Positions 28,378-36,361 of a DNA stretch of 64,000 bases are shown here, in pieces. Location of the stretch: positions 1 to 64,000 of the forward strand of contig JAFSPA010000009.1 in NCBI GenBank assembly GCA_017443145.1. Direction: 5' to 3'. Every line of letters begins with the position of its first letter. Position 1 is the stretch's first letter. The notes under the pieces were generated by a model, which saw only the letters and a list, made by a program, of their open reading frames with translations, ran no database searches and was not told where the DNA came from. This stretch comes from Paludibacteraceae bacterium. Its GTDB lineage: Bacteria > Bacteroidota > Bacteroidia > Bacteroidales > Paludibacteraceae. Position numbers and translations under genes: made by a program.

Positions 28378-29825
28378 TATTCTGCCTTTGCTAAACGGAT
28401 ACTACTTGGTGCAATCTGAATACCGCAACGATCTCCGTCGTCCCAGACGTCGTTGGTATCTACAAAGATATCATCTCCGTCGTCGGTACGGATAGTGAGA
28501 TGGTAATGGTCACCTTTATACAGGATGAAGTGAACATCTCCTGCGAGTACTCCGTCATCCTCGTGGTCTAAGAGTGTGACGCGCTCGAAGGGCACTCGAA
28601 CTTCCACTTTGTCTCCGGGCGAGAAACGTTCTGCGACGCTATCGCTCACGGGCCAATCTTCGTCCAAGAAGCGTACCAGTCCACCTTCGAGCATCTCTCC
28701 GTCAAACGTGTTCCACAGGCGTTCTTTTTGCATGACTTGTATGTCTTCGGGCTTGACGAGCATGCCCACTTGAGTACCAGGAACGAATTCATGGTAATCT
28801 TGAACCATAAACTCGTAGCCATTTTCGGTCTTGACGCTCATTTCGTAGTGTACGCCTTTGAAGATACAGGTCTCAACGGTTCCATACCACTTGGTGAAAT
28901 TGCCTTTAGGCACGCGATCGTCAGGATCCACATCCTCTTGTTTGTTGTTTTTGGCTCCTTGTTCCCAGATATAGATATCTTCGGGTCTAATGACCACATC
29001 AACAGGTGCATCTTCGCCAAAACCAGTATCTACGCAATCGAACTCTTGGTCGCAGAACTCCACTCGTTTGTCACGAATCATGGTTCCGTTGAGGATATTA
29101 CTCTCGCCGATAAAGTCCGCTACGAAGCAGTTGACAGGCTCATTATATATATCCGTCGGCGTACCGATTTGCTGTATTTTTCCTTCGCTCATGACGACGA
29201 CACGGTCTGAAAGTGTGAGTGCCTCTTCCTGGTCGTGCGTGACGTAGATAAAGGTGATGCCGAGTTTTTTGTGCATCTCTTTGAGTTCGAGCTGCATATC
29301 TTTACGCATCTTCAGGTCAAGTGCAGCAAGAGGTTCGTCGAGTAGGAGCACTTCGGGCTGATTGACGATAGCGCGAGCAATAGCTACACGTTGTTGTTGT
29401 CCACCGGAAAGGGAATCGACGTCACGGAACTCGTAGTCACTCATTCCTACAGTTTTGAGTGCCTGTTTGACGCGCTTCATAATGGTGTCCTTGTCGAGTT
29501 TCTTGAGTTTGAGTCCGAACGCCACGTTGTCATAGACGTTGAGATGCGGGAAGAGCGCATATTTCTGGAAGACGGTGTTAACAGGGCGTTTGTGCGGAGG
29601 CGTTTGGGTGATATCTTCTCCTTTGAGGAGGATATCGCCTTCTGTAGCCACTTGGAAGCCGGCGATACAACGTAGGAGTGTTGTTTTACCGCAGCCGGAA
29701 GGGCCGAGTATGGTTACGAACTCGCCTTTTTTGACCTGGAGACTCACATCGTCCAGCACCAATTTTCCATCCTCGAAGCGTTTCGAGACATGGTTCACTT
29801 CAATGATATAATCTTGCTTTGTCAT
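28377..29825 (-). CDS. potA: Polyamine ABC transporter ATPase PotA
   Basis: ATPase that powers polyamine import. Walker A is GPSGCGKTT (about 38-46), the signature [14 protein letters not shown] (about 138-151), Walker [13 protein letters not shown] and the switch His in VTHDQEEA. At 482 aa it is about 100 residues longer than E. coli PotA; the extension is C-terminal and looks like two TOBE-type regulatory modules separated by an acidic loop ([13 protein letters not shown]). ATG at 29825 gives the standard [17 protein letters not shown] start. Longer readings run into promoter and repeat DNA. It is the first gene of potABCD. Confidence 0.95.
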   Translation of the reverse strand: MTKQDYIIEVNHVSKRFEDGKLVLDDVSLQVKKGEFVTILGPSGCGKTTLLRCIAGFQVATEGDILLKGEDITQTPPHKRPVNTVFQKYALFPHLNVYDNVAFGLKLKKLDKDTIMKRVKQALKTVGMSDYEFRDVDSLSGGQQQRVAIARAIVNQPEVLLLDEPLAALDLKMRKDMQLELKEMHKKLGITFIYVTHDQEEALTLSDRVVVMSEGKIQQIGTPTDIYNEPVNCFVADFIGESNILNGTMIRDKRVEFCDQEFDCVDTGFGEDAPVDVVIRPEDIYIWEQGAKNNKQEDVDPDDRVPKGNFTKWYGTVETCIFKGVHYEMSVKTENGYEFMVQDYHEFVPGTQVGMLVKPEDIQVMQKERLWNTFDGEMLEGGLVRFLDEDWPVSDSVAERFSPGDKVEVRVPFERVTLLDHEDDGVLAGDVHFILYKGDHYHLTIRTDDGDDIFVDTNDVWDDGDRCGIQIAPSSIRLAKAE

Positions 29826-29871
29826 TCGTTGTTTATACACGCGCGAGCGCACACTCACGCAAATTACGCCG

Positions 29872-29903
29872 CAAAAGTACTGCTTTTTTTTTGAATATGC
29901 AAA
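29872..29903 (-). promoter_or_regulatory. potABCD promoter
   Basis: Minus-strand TTTG (29903-29900), a 20-bp spacer, then TACTTTTG (29879-29872). The distance to the potA ATG is about 46 bp. The spacer contains the A/T-rich CATATTC flank seen at other promoters in the window. Confidence 0.85.
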
Positions 29904-29987
29904 TAAATTGCATTTTTTTGTGCAGAAATTGTGATTTTCTTGGTTTGGAAGAGTTTTGGAGTCTTCTTGTGAGCCCGTTATGATAAC

Positions 29988-30075
29988 GTGTGACCGTCGT
30001 GTTACCGTCGTTCGACTGTCGTGTGACCGTCGTTCGACCGTCGGGTGACTGTCGGGTGACTGTCGGGCGACCGTC
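29988..30075. repeat. 11-bp tandem repeat, 8 units
   Basis: Eight consecutive 11-bp units of the type GTGTGACCGTC, GTTCGACTGTC or GGGTGACTGTC. The gap 29826-30340 (515 bp) contains, in order, the potA promoter, this array, a 28-bp direct repeat and a terminator. No gene is supported there; open frames through the array are repeat artefacts. Confidence 0.88.
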
Positions 30076-30133
30076 GGGAAAAACGGGAAGGGAATGGAAT
30101 AGAAAAAGCATGGGATGGGGAAACAAAAAGTAA

Positions 30134-30199
30134 GGGGCAAAAAACTTGGGAAATGGGGTTAGGGGCAAAAAACTTGGGGAATGGGGTTAGGGACAAAAA
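30134..30199. repeat. 28-bp direct repeat, two copies and a fragment
   Basis: Copies at 30134-30161 and 30162-30189 differ at one base, and a third partial copy covers 30190-30199. Each unit begins GGGGCAAAAAACTTGGG and ends GGGGTTA. It directly precedes the terminator hairpin. Confidence 0.8.
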
Positions 30200-30224
30200 A
30201 AGAGCCCGTCTCACGACGAGCTCT
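30194..30224 (-). terminator. Rho-independent terminator of the response-regulator gene
   Basis: AGAGCCCGTC (30201-30210) pairs with GACGAGCTCT (30215-30224), 10 bp with one mismatch around a TCAC loop. In the minus-strand RNA it is followed by seven U (30201-30195). It serves the gene ending at 30341, 117 bp away. Confidence 0.8.
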
Positions 30225-30340
30225 CCCCAAAAAACACTATTTATTAAATAACACAATTAAGAAAAAACACTAACTCTTTTTGTTAGCCTGTTATGAAAAA
30301 ACTTTACTTTATGTTGCACTTAGCATTGTTCGAATTTGGA

Positions 30341-30994
30341 TTAGCTTTGTTCAATCAGTTTATAGCCTCTTTTATTCACGGCCAGGATCTTGAGGTTTGT
30401 GTTGGTCAAGATATGTCGTAAGCGGTTGATATAGACGCTTAGTGATCGTGAAGCGAAGTAGTTATCTTCTTTCCATAGCGAGCGAAGGATCTGATGGCGG
30501 TCAACCAGCTCTCCCTTATTTCTCCACAGCATGAGCAGCAGGTCGTTTTCCCGTGCGGACAGGCGTTGTCCGTCGAAGGATTGTTGTACGCCATCAAATA
30601 TTTTTCCGTTGTATTCAAAGATCGTTTGGTCGTTGTGGTTTTGTTTTCTGCATCGACGAAGGATAGCTTCGATTTTGCAGATGAGTATTTCCACTGCGAG
30701 AGGTTTTTCGACGTAGGCGTCTATACCGTTTTTGTAGGCGTTGATGATGTCGTTTTGCGACAGGTGATCGCCCATTAGTATGACGGGGATGTCGAGTATA
30801 TCCAGGTTGTTAATGTCCACTGTTTGCGCGTCGAGGAGGCAGATGTCGAATGGTTTGTTCGTCTCTTTGTCAGTCGTAACTGCGTATCCTTTTTGTTTGA
30901 GGTAATCTGCGAGAACTGCTACCAGATTCGCATCGTCGTCACAAATGAGGATATGTGTTTTTGTTTCGTTCACGGCGATAGTTACTTGACGCAT
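30341..30994 (-). CDS. OmpR-type response regulator with atypical receiver
   Basis: A 217-aa two-domain regulator. The receiver (about 12-112) has the acidic pair in ICDDDANL and a likely phospho-Asp at D55 (DICLLDAQTVD), plus the conserved Lys at 97 (VEKPLAV). The switch Thr/Ser position holds Gly 75 (VILMGDH), and the segment after D55 is shortened. The C-terminal winged helix (about 125-215) is normal, with SARENDLLLMLWRNKGELVDR and a recognition helix near SVYINRLRHIL. No histidine kinase is nearby, so it may be an orphan with altered activation. The ansA gene is divergent. DNA targets are unknown. Confidence 0.88.
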   Translation of the reverse strand: MRQVTIAVNETKTHILICDDDANLVAVLADYLKQKGYAVTTDKETNKPFDICLLDAQTVDINNLDILDIPVILMGDHLSQNDIINAYKNGIDAYVEKPLAVEILICKIEAILRRCRKQNHNDQTIFEYNGKIFDGVQQSFDGQRLSARENDLLLMLWRNKGELVDRHQILRSLWKEDNYFASRSLSVYINRLRHILTNTNLKILAVNKRGYKLIEQS

Positions 30995-31061
30995 AAAACA
31001 AAGTACAAAAACTGTGCCAAAAGGTAAAAAAGAGCAAAAAAAGATGATTTTTTTTGATTTT

Positions 31062-31093
31062 TTTGTGTATATAGAGTTTTTTTTGTACTTTTG
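31062..31093 (+). promoter_or_regulatory. ansA promoter
   Basis: TTTG (31062-31065), a 20-bp spacer, then TACTTTTG (31086-31093). Transcription would start near 31100. The short leader contains a six-codon reading frame from the ATG at 31102 (MWLRYE) whose stop overlaps the ansA start. Confidence 0.8.
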
Positions 31094-31114
31094 CGAGGAA
31101 TATGTGGTTGCGCT

Positions 31115-32146
31115 ATGAGTAAAGTGCTAATTATATTAACGGGTGGGACTATTTGCATGGTCCAGAACAAGGCAACAGGTGCCTTGCATCCGGCAGGTTT
31201 GCGTTTTGCGGAAGATGTTATTCCTGAGTTAGGAACGTCAGGGATAGAAGTGGAGTCGTTGTCGTTTGATCCGCTGATTGATTCGTCGGATGTTAATCCG
31301 GATAATTGGGTTCGCATGGCTCAGGCTGTGTATGACCATTATAACGGTTACGACGGTTTTGTGATTTTGCACGGAACGGATACGATGTCCTATTCGGGTT
31401 CAGCGTTGTCGTTTATGTTGCGGAATTTGGGCAAGCCGGTCGTGTTTACGGGAAGTCAGTTGCCTATGGGAGTGATGCGATCAGACGCGAAGGAGAACCT
31501 GTTGACAGCCATAGAGATAGCGGCAGCGAAGGATGAGGATGGCGAGGCGTTAGTACCGGAAGTGACGATATATTTTGAGGACAGTTTGTATCGTGCGAAC
31601 CGAACGACGAAGCGCAATGCGGAACATTTCTCGGCATTCAATTCCTATAATTATCCTGCGCTTGCGGTTGCGGGTGTGCATATAACGTATCAGCCGCACC
31701 TGATTCAGTACAACGACCCGAGCAAAGAGTTGGAGTTATGTTCGAAGACGGATTCGCATGTAGCGATATTGAAGTTATTTCCGGGTATTACGCGTGAAGT
31801 GGTTCATGCTGTTTTGTCGGCGCCAGGTTTGCGTGGTGTGGTTTTGGAGACGTATGGTGCGGGCAATGCCCCGTCGGTAGGATGGTTGTATGAGGAGTTG
31901 CAGGAGGCAGTTCGGAAGGGGTTGATTATTGTGAATAAGACCCAATGTAACACGGGATCGGTTGAAATGGGTTTGTACGAGACGTCGATTAATCTGCTGA
32001 AAGCAGGAGTGTTGTCGGGATACGATATCACGACGGAGGCGTTACTGACGAAGATGATGTGTTTGTTTGGGGAGTTTGGTGATGACACGGAGAAAGTGAA
32101 GGCGCTGCTACAGACGCCGTTATGTGGGGAATTGACCATTGATTAA
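31115..32146 (+). CDS. ansA: Type I (cytoplasmic) L-asparaginase
   Basis: Hydrolyses asparagine to aspartate and ammonia. It has 343 aa and no signal peptide, so it is the cytoplasmic type. The two catalytic blocks are visible: ILTGGTICM near the N-terminus (nucleophile Thr) and VILHGTDTMSYSGSALSFM (Thr-Asp pair, about 82-100). GSQLPMGVMRSDAKEN follows. I start at ATG 31115, matching the usual MSKVLIILTGGT start; a TTG at 31091 would lie on the promoter -7 box. PepD follows after 69 bp, suggesting a peptide and amino-acid salvage unit. Confidence 0.93.
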   Translation: MSKVLIILTGGTICMVQNKATGALHPAGLRFAEDVIPELGTSGIEVESLSFDPLIDSSDVNPDNWVRMAQAVYDHYNGYDGFVILHGTDTMSYSGSALSFMLRNLGKPVVFTGSQLPMGVMRSDAKENLLTAIEIAAAKDEDGEALVPEVTIYFEDSLYRANRTTKRNAEHFSAFNSYNYPALAVAGVHITYQPHLIQYNDPSKELELCSKTDSHVAILKLFPGITREVVHAVLSAPGLRGVVLETYGAGNAPSVGWLYEELQEAVRKGLIIVNKTQCNTGSVEMGLYETSINLLKAGVLSGYDITTEALLTKMMCLFGEFGDDTEKVKALLQTPLCGELTID

Positions 32147-32192
32147 CGGTCTGTGACCGAGATGGAAAGCGGTCTGTGACCGAGACGGAAAG
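32147..32192. repeat. Twin 23-bp repeat, each with a small hairpin
   Basis: Two adjacent 23-bp copies (32147-32169 and 32170-32192) differ at one base. Each begins with CGGTCTGTGACCG, a perfect 5-bp stem with a TGT loop. They fill most of the ansA-pepD gap and could tune termination or mRNA processing between the genes. Confidence 0.8.
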
Positions 32193-32215
32193 CAAAAGTA
32201 TAAACAATAGGAGAT

Positions 32216-33661
32216 ATGAAGAATTTAGAACCTAAGGGTGTGTGGGAGAATTTCTACAGCCTTACACAGATTCCTCGCCCGTCGGGCAAGAAGAAAGAGA
32301 TTTCGGAGTTTTTGGCCAATTACGGTCGTAGTCTTGGTTTGGAGACGGTAGTGGACCAGATTGGCAATGTGATTATCCGCAAGCCGGCTTATCCGGGTTA
32401 TGAGAACCATCCGGGAGTGATTTTGCAAGGCCATATGGACATGGTTCCGCAGAAGAATTCGGACGTGGTGTTTGACTTTGAGAAAGATGCTATACGCGCG
32501 TACGTAGAAGATAATAAGGAGTGGGTGACGGCCGATGGCACGACTCTTGGCGCAGATAACGGTATCGGCGTGGCAACGGCAATGGCCATTTTGGCAGATA
32601 AGAATGTGGTTCATCCGCCGTTAGAGGCTTTCTTCACGGTGGACGAAGAGACCGGAATGTACGGGGCGTTCGATTTGAAGGGTGGTTTGCTGCAAGGTAA
32701 GTACCTGCTGAATCTGGATTCAGAGACGGAAGGTGAGTTGTATGTTGGCTGTGCAGGTGGTGTTGATACTACTGCGACGTTCGATTTTCAGCCTGTTGAG
32801 GTTGAGGAAGGCGATATCGCGTATAAGATTAGTCTGACGGGCTGCAAAGGAGGTCACTCGGGCTGCGATATACACTTGCAGCGTGCAAATGCGATTAAGT
32901 TGCTGTTCCGATTCCTGAAAGTGGCAGTTGCCGAGTATGAGGCACGTCTGGTGAGTGTTGATGGCGGAAGTCTGCGTAATGCTATTCCTCGTGAGGCGTT
33001 TGCAGTTGTGACTATTCCGGCAGAAGGAAAGGACGAGTTTGTGGAGTTAGTGGATGAGTGGGAAGACCTGTTTATCAAGGAATATGACGGCATTGAGGAT
33101 AATATTCATTTGAGCGCAGAGGAGGTTGCATGTCCGAAGACAGAGTTGCCGGAGGATGTTCAAGACTTCTTGATTCATGCTATTACGCTGTGTCCGCACG
33201 GAGTATATCGCATGATTCCGGAGATGCCGGATATCGTGGAGACGAGTAATAACTTGGCGATTATCAAGACCGAGGGTGCAAAGGTGCAGGCCTTCTGCCT
33301 GACGCGTTCGAGTGTTGAGAGTCGCAAGGAAGAGCTGAAGCAAATTATTCACTCGGCGTTTGCGCTTGCAGGAGCGGATGTGCAGTTCTCGGGCGCTTAT
33401 CCGGGCTGGAAGCCGAATTTCAAGAGTCAGTTGCTTGCGACGACGAAGGAAGTGTACAAGAAGTCGTTTGGCAACGAACCGCGCGTGGTGACTATTCACG
33501 CGGGATTGGAGTGCGGTATTATCGGACGCAATTATCCGGGAATGGAGATGATTTCGTTTGGTCCGACGATTGAACATCCTCACTCACCTGATGAGCGTGT
33601 TAATATCGCGACCGTGCAGAAGTTGTACGATTACGTTGTTGCGATATTAAAAGCGATATAA
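32216..33661 (+). CDS. pepD: Aminoacyl-histidine dipeptidase (M20 family)
   Basis: Cytosolic zinc dipeptidase of the M20C (PepD) type, 481 aa, normal length. Metal and catalytic motifs: LQGHMDMVPQKN (about 77-88), TLGADNGIGVATAMAIL (about 117-133, bridging Asp), VDEETGMYGAF (catalytic Glu), and EC in HAGLECGIIG near the C-terminus. It has the lid or dimer domain insertion with GGHSGCDIHLQRANAIKLL. A purine-rich GGAG lies just upstream of the ATG, one of few Shine-Dalgarno-like sites here. It follows ansA and ends at a strong bidirectional terminator. Confidence 0.95.
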   Translation: MKNLEPKGVWENFYSLTQIPRPSGKKKEISEFLANYGRSLGLETVVDQIGNVIIRKPAYPGYENHPGVILQGHMDMVPQKNSDVVFDFEKDAIRAYVEDNKEWVTADGTTLGADNGIGVATAMAILADKNVVHPPLEAFFTVDEETGMYGAFDLKGGLLQGKYLLNLDSETEGELYVGCAGGVDTTATFDFQPVEVEEGDIAYKISLTGCKGGHSGCDIHLQRANAIKLLFRFLKVAVAEYEARLVSVDGGSLRNAIPREAFAVVTIPAEGKDEFVELVDEWEDLFIKEYDGIEDNIHLSAEEVACPKTELPEDVQDFLIHAITLCPHGVYRMIPEMPDIVETSNNLAIIKTEGAKVQAFCLTRSSVESRKEELKQIIHSAFALAGADVQFSGAYPGWKPNFKSQLLATTKEVYKKSFGNEPRVVTIHAGLECGIIGRNYPGMEMISFGPTIEHPHSPDERVNIATVQKLYDYVVAILKAI

Positions 33662-33664
33662 AAA

Positions 33665-33698
33665 AATAAGCGGCTCGGAATCCCCAGCCGCTTATTTT
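33665..33698. terminator. Bidirectional terminator between pepD and the zinc-ribbon gene
   Basis: AATAAGCGGCT (33665-33675) pairs perfectly with AGCCGCTTATT (33686-33696) around a 10-nt loop. T-rich DNA follows on the plus strand and an A-run precedes it, so it can serve both converging genes. Confidence 0.9.
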
Positions 33699-33711
33699 GT
33701 ATGGTGAAAGA

Positions 33712-34473
33712 TTATTTTCTTTTCTTTCCTTCTCCCATTTCGGGGTCAACGAGGATACGTCCGCAGAACTCGCAAACGATGATTTTCTTGCGTTGGCGGA
33801 TGTCGAGTTGGCGTTGTGCGGGGATTTTAGCGTGGCAGCCGCCGCAACTGTCGCGTTCTACTTTTACGACAGCGAGGCCGTTGTGCGCATTTTTGCGGAT
33901 ACGTTTGAAAGCGGTGAGAAGGCGTTCGTCGATATGCTTCTCGAGGTCAGCGGAACGGAGCATGAGTGCTTCTGTTTCGGACTTAGTCTCTTGAAGAATG
34001 GTCTCGAGGTCGTTCTTCTTTTGGTTAAGATCGACGGTTTTTTCCTCGATGTCAGTAATGGTTTTCTGTTTGTCAGCTTGGCATGCTTCGAGGTCTGCGG
34101 TGTAGTTACGGATTTTCTTCTGGCTGAGTTCGATGTCGAGTTGTTGGTACTCAATCTCCTTGCTCAGGTTGTCGTACTCGCGGTTGTTGCGTACGTTGTC
34201 CTGTTGCTCTTTGTAACGAGCGATGGAAGCGTTTGCGTTCTCGATGCGTACGCGGTGGTCGGAGATTTGCGTTTCGAACTCTTTGATTTCGTTCTCAATG
34301 TTGGTGAGACGTGTTTTAAGTCCTTCGACGATATCTCCCATGTCTTTTACTTCCTGCGGCAGTTCGCCAGCGAGGGTACGTAACTCGTCAATTTTCGAGT
34401 CCACTTGCTGCAACTCATAGAGGGCTTTGAGTTTCTCCTCTACGGTGAGTTCTTTTTCTTCTTTTCTTGCCAT
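33712..34473 (-). CDS. Coiled-coil zinc-ribbon protein (CT398/DUF164-like)
   Basis: A 253-aa cytoplasmic protein. Residues about 10-180 form a long charged coiled-coil hairpin rich in Glu, Lys and Ile heptads. The C-terminus (about 200-243) is a C4 zinc ribbon with CGGCH and CEFCG. This architecture matches the family often annotated as C4-type zinc ribbon domain protein; proposed roles (RNA or transcription-related scaffolding) are not settled. It lies 12 bp after the Nif3-like gene, a neighbour pair common in many bacterial genomes. The C-terminal tail GEGKKRK is basic. Confidence 0.9.
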   Translation of the reverse strand: MARKEEKELTVEEKLKALYELQQVDSKIDELRTLAGELPQEVKDMGDIVEGLKTRLTNIENEIKEFETQISDHRVRIENANASIARYKEQQDNVRNNREYDNLSKEIEYQQLDIELSQKKIRNYTADLEACQADKQKTITDIEEKTVDLNQKKNDLETILQETKSETEALMLRSADLEKHIDERLLTAFKRIRKNAHNGLAVVKVERDSCGGCHAKIPAQRQLDIRQRKKIIVCEFCGRILVDPEMGEGKKRK

Positions 34474-34485
34474 AGTTATATTGTT

Positions 34486-35265
34486 TTATTCGTATATTCG
34501 AACGGGTGATTTATCTTCTTGTGAGATAAGAGTTTGGACATGGTTAGAGAGCAACTCCTTAAATATATCGCGCGTGAAGTGCTCGCTGACCCAATGGTCC
34601 ATATCGATGAGCGCGATGCTTCCGTTGACATCGAGGAAGTCGTGGTATTTGACATCGGCTGTGATGAAAGCGTCGGCAGCTTGGTTGATGGCCGCTTGTG
34701 CGAATTCTGCTCCTGCTCCGCCACATAGAGCAACTGTGCGGATGGTGTTGGTTGGTCCAGGCACATACCGTAGGACGGGAGCATCAAAAGCGGCTTTGAT
34801 GTGTGCCAAAAGCGCTTCGAGAGACATCGGTTTCTGGAGTTGTCCGATGACGCCAAGTCCGTGTTGTTCCTCGTTTTCGCCGACAGGCTCGAGGATGCGG
34901 TAATTGGTGATGCCTATTTTCTCCGCCATACGCCCTGATACACCTTTGAGCCACGAATCCATCGCGGTGTGGGAAGAGTAGATGGCTATATTGTGGCGGA
35001 TGGCTATTTCGACACAACGGGCTTGCGGTGTTTGTCCGCAGACCTGTTTGAGTCCGTGGAAGAGCAGCGGATGGTGAGAAATGATAAGATCGCAATGAAG
35101 GTTAACAGCCTCACTGACGACGGATTCAGTTATATCTGTCGCCAGCAATACTTTTTGTATCTCCGCATTGCGATTACCTACCTGCAGCCCCGAATTATCC
35201 CACTCCTCTTGCCACCTCAGGGGTGCCACAGATTCTATGATATCAATTATATGTTGAAGTAACAA
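34486..35265 (-). CDS. Nif3-like dinuclear metal-centre protein
   Basis: A 259-aa member of the YbgI/Nif3 family, which forms hexameric toroids with a dinuclear metal site. Visible metal motifs: IISHHPLLFHG (about 60-70), SHTAMDS (about 96-102) and a C-terminal DMDHWVSE (His and Glu near 220). The biochemical role is unresolved; older annotations call it GTP cyclohydrolase I type 2. No ATG lies in the first 90 residues, so the start is the TTG at 35265, one base after the stop of the DUF5606-like gene, suggesting coupled re-initiation. The zinc-ribbon gene follows. Confidence 0.9.
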   Translation of the reverse strand: MLLQHIIDIIESVAPLRWQEEWDNSGLQVGNRNAEIQKVLLATDITESVVSEAVNLHCDLIISHHPLLFHGLKQVCGQTPQARCVEIAIRHNIAIYSSHTAMDSWLKGVSGRMAEKIGITNYRILEPVGENEEQHGLGVIGQLQKPMSLEALLAHIKAAFDAPVLRYVPGPTNTIRTVALCGGAGAEFAQAAINQAADAFITADVKYHDFLDVNGSIALIDMDHWVSEHFTRDIFKELLSNHVQTLISQEDKSPVRIYE

Positions 35266-35266
35266 G

Positions 35267-35800
35267 TTACCCTTTCTTAGCGCCTACTCCGGTTTTAGCG
35301 GCCGCACCTGCGGCTTTACCGGACGTTTTGGCTTGCACTTTCTGTGCGGCTTTCTGTTGGTCTTTGTCCACATTTTTTTGCGTTTCGGTAGCCACTTCGC
35401 CCTCTTCCTCTACGGTGAAGTCGGTGATACCAGCGTTGATGAGGATATTATACCAGATGATGAGTTTGCGGATGTCGGACGGATAAACACGGTCACGGTC
35501 GTAGTTTGGCAGCACCTGAGCAAAGAAAGCGCGTAATTGGTCGTTGTCGGCTTTCTTTGGATCGATAGATGCCACTTTCAATCCCTCTTTCTCGCCGAGT
35601 TTGGTCAGCACTTCGCTAAGAGCGATATCGTCTGCGTCGGTGAACATACTAACATCTGCGAGGGAAACGATTTTGTCGCGTGCGTACGTAGGCATGCGTT
35701 TTCCGTCTAATAAAGACTCTACGATGAGCATGTTATTACCACGGCTGACTAACTTAAAAAGTCCTGGTTTTCCGGTTACGGCGAGAATATTTTTCAACAT
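35267..35800 (-). CDS. DUF5606-type protein, 177 aa
   Basis: A Bacteroidota-specific type of protein. Residues 1-60 (MLKNILAVTGKPGLFKLVSR, then MLIVESLLDGKR and ARDKIVSLADVSMF) resemble a small beta domain. Residues about 60-130 are helical, with LPNYDRDRVYPSDIRKLIIWYN. The last 45 residues are a low-complexity Lys/Ala/Gln tail, probably disordered and possibly RNA- or DNA-binding by charge. No signal peptide. Its function is unknown. It is first in a three-gene minus-strand unit and shares an interlocked divergent promoter with smpB. Confidence 0.82.
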   Translation of the reverse strand: MLKNILAVTGKPGLFKLVSRGNNMLIVESLLDGKRMPTYARDKIVSLADVSMFTDADDIALSEVLTKLGEKEGLKVASIDPKKADNDQLRAFFAQVLPNYDRDRVYPSDIRKLIIWYNILINAGITDFTVEEEGEVATETQKNVDKDQQKAAQKVQAKTSGKAAGAAAKTGVGAKKG

Positions 35801-35828
35801 AATGTATAATTTTTTATCAATTCGGCCG

Positions 35829-35876
35829 CAAAAGTAGTACTTTTTTTGTGAATATGCAAAAAAAAGTGTATTTTTG
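35829..35876. promoter_or_regulatory. Interlocked divergent promoters, DUF5606 gene / smpB
   Basis: Leftward: TTTG (35860-35857), 20 bp, TACTTTTG (35836-35829). Rightward: TTTG (35845-35848), 20 bp, TATTTTTG (35869-35876). The elements are spaced exactly 8 bp apart in a symmetric 48-bp block. Confidence 0.88.
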
Positions 35877-35886
35877 CGCGATTTTT

Positions 35887-36342
35887 ATGCGTTTAAAGAG
35901 TGACGTTAATATTAAAAACCGTCGTGCGACGTTCGATTACACGATATTGGACCATTATACAGCAGGTATTCAACTGTACGGAACAGAGATTAAATCTATC
36001 CGTGAGTCGAAGGCTTCGTTGGCGGATACGTATTGTCAGTTTGTGGGGAATGAGTTGTGGGTTAAGCAGATGAATATCGCGGAGTATCGTTTTGGTTCGT
36101 ACTCTAATCATGAGACGCGTAGGGACAGGAAGTTGCTATTGCAGCGGAAGGAGTTGCGTAAGTTACAACGCCAGACGAAAGAGACGGGAAAGAGTATTAT
36201 ACCGCTGCGGTTGTACATTAATGACAAGGGCTATGCGAAGTTGGAAATTGCTTTGTGTCAAGGTAAGCATGCGTACGACAAGCGGCAAAGTATCAAGGAG
36301 CGTGACGATAAGCGCGAATTGGACCGTTTGATGAGACATTAG
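35887..36342 (+). CDS. smpB: SsrA-binding protein SmpB
   Basis: Partner of tmRNA in trans-translation; it delivers the Ala-charged tmRNA to stalled ribosomes. It has 151 aa, the usual size. Family blocks are [19 protein letters not shown] (about 7-25), [27 protein letters not shown], and a basic C-terminal tail ([18 protein letters not shown]) that enters the mRNA channel. The ATG at 35887 is only 10 bp after the -7 box, so the transcript should have almost no leader. The ssrA gene itself is not in the window. Confidence 0.95.
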   Translation: MRLKSDVNIKNRRATFDYTILDHYTAGIQLYGTEIKSIRESKASLADTYCQFVGNELWVKQMNIAEYRFGSYSNHETRRDRKLLLQRKELRKLQRQTKETGKSIIPLRLYINDKGYAKLEIALCQGKHAYDKRQSIKERDDKRELDRLMRH

Positions 36343-36361
36343 ACAAATAAGATAAGTGCAT

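Noticed and set aside
29826..30140. N-terminal extension of PotA by about 105 residues
   Set aside because: The extension translates the promoter and the 11-bp repeats. The ATG at 29825 gives the normal family start.
30994..31060. Interlocked promoter block between the response regulator and ansA
   Set aside because: The ansA promoter is clear, but no CAAAnnTA with the right offset occurs. Candidate boxes for the regulator have wrong internal spacing (one or three bases instead of two).
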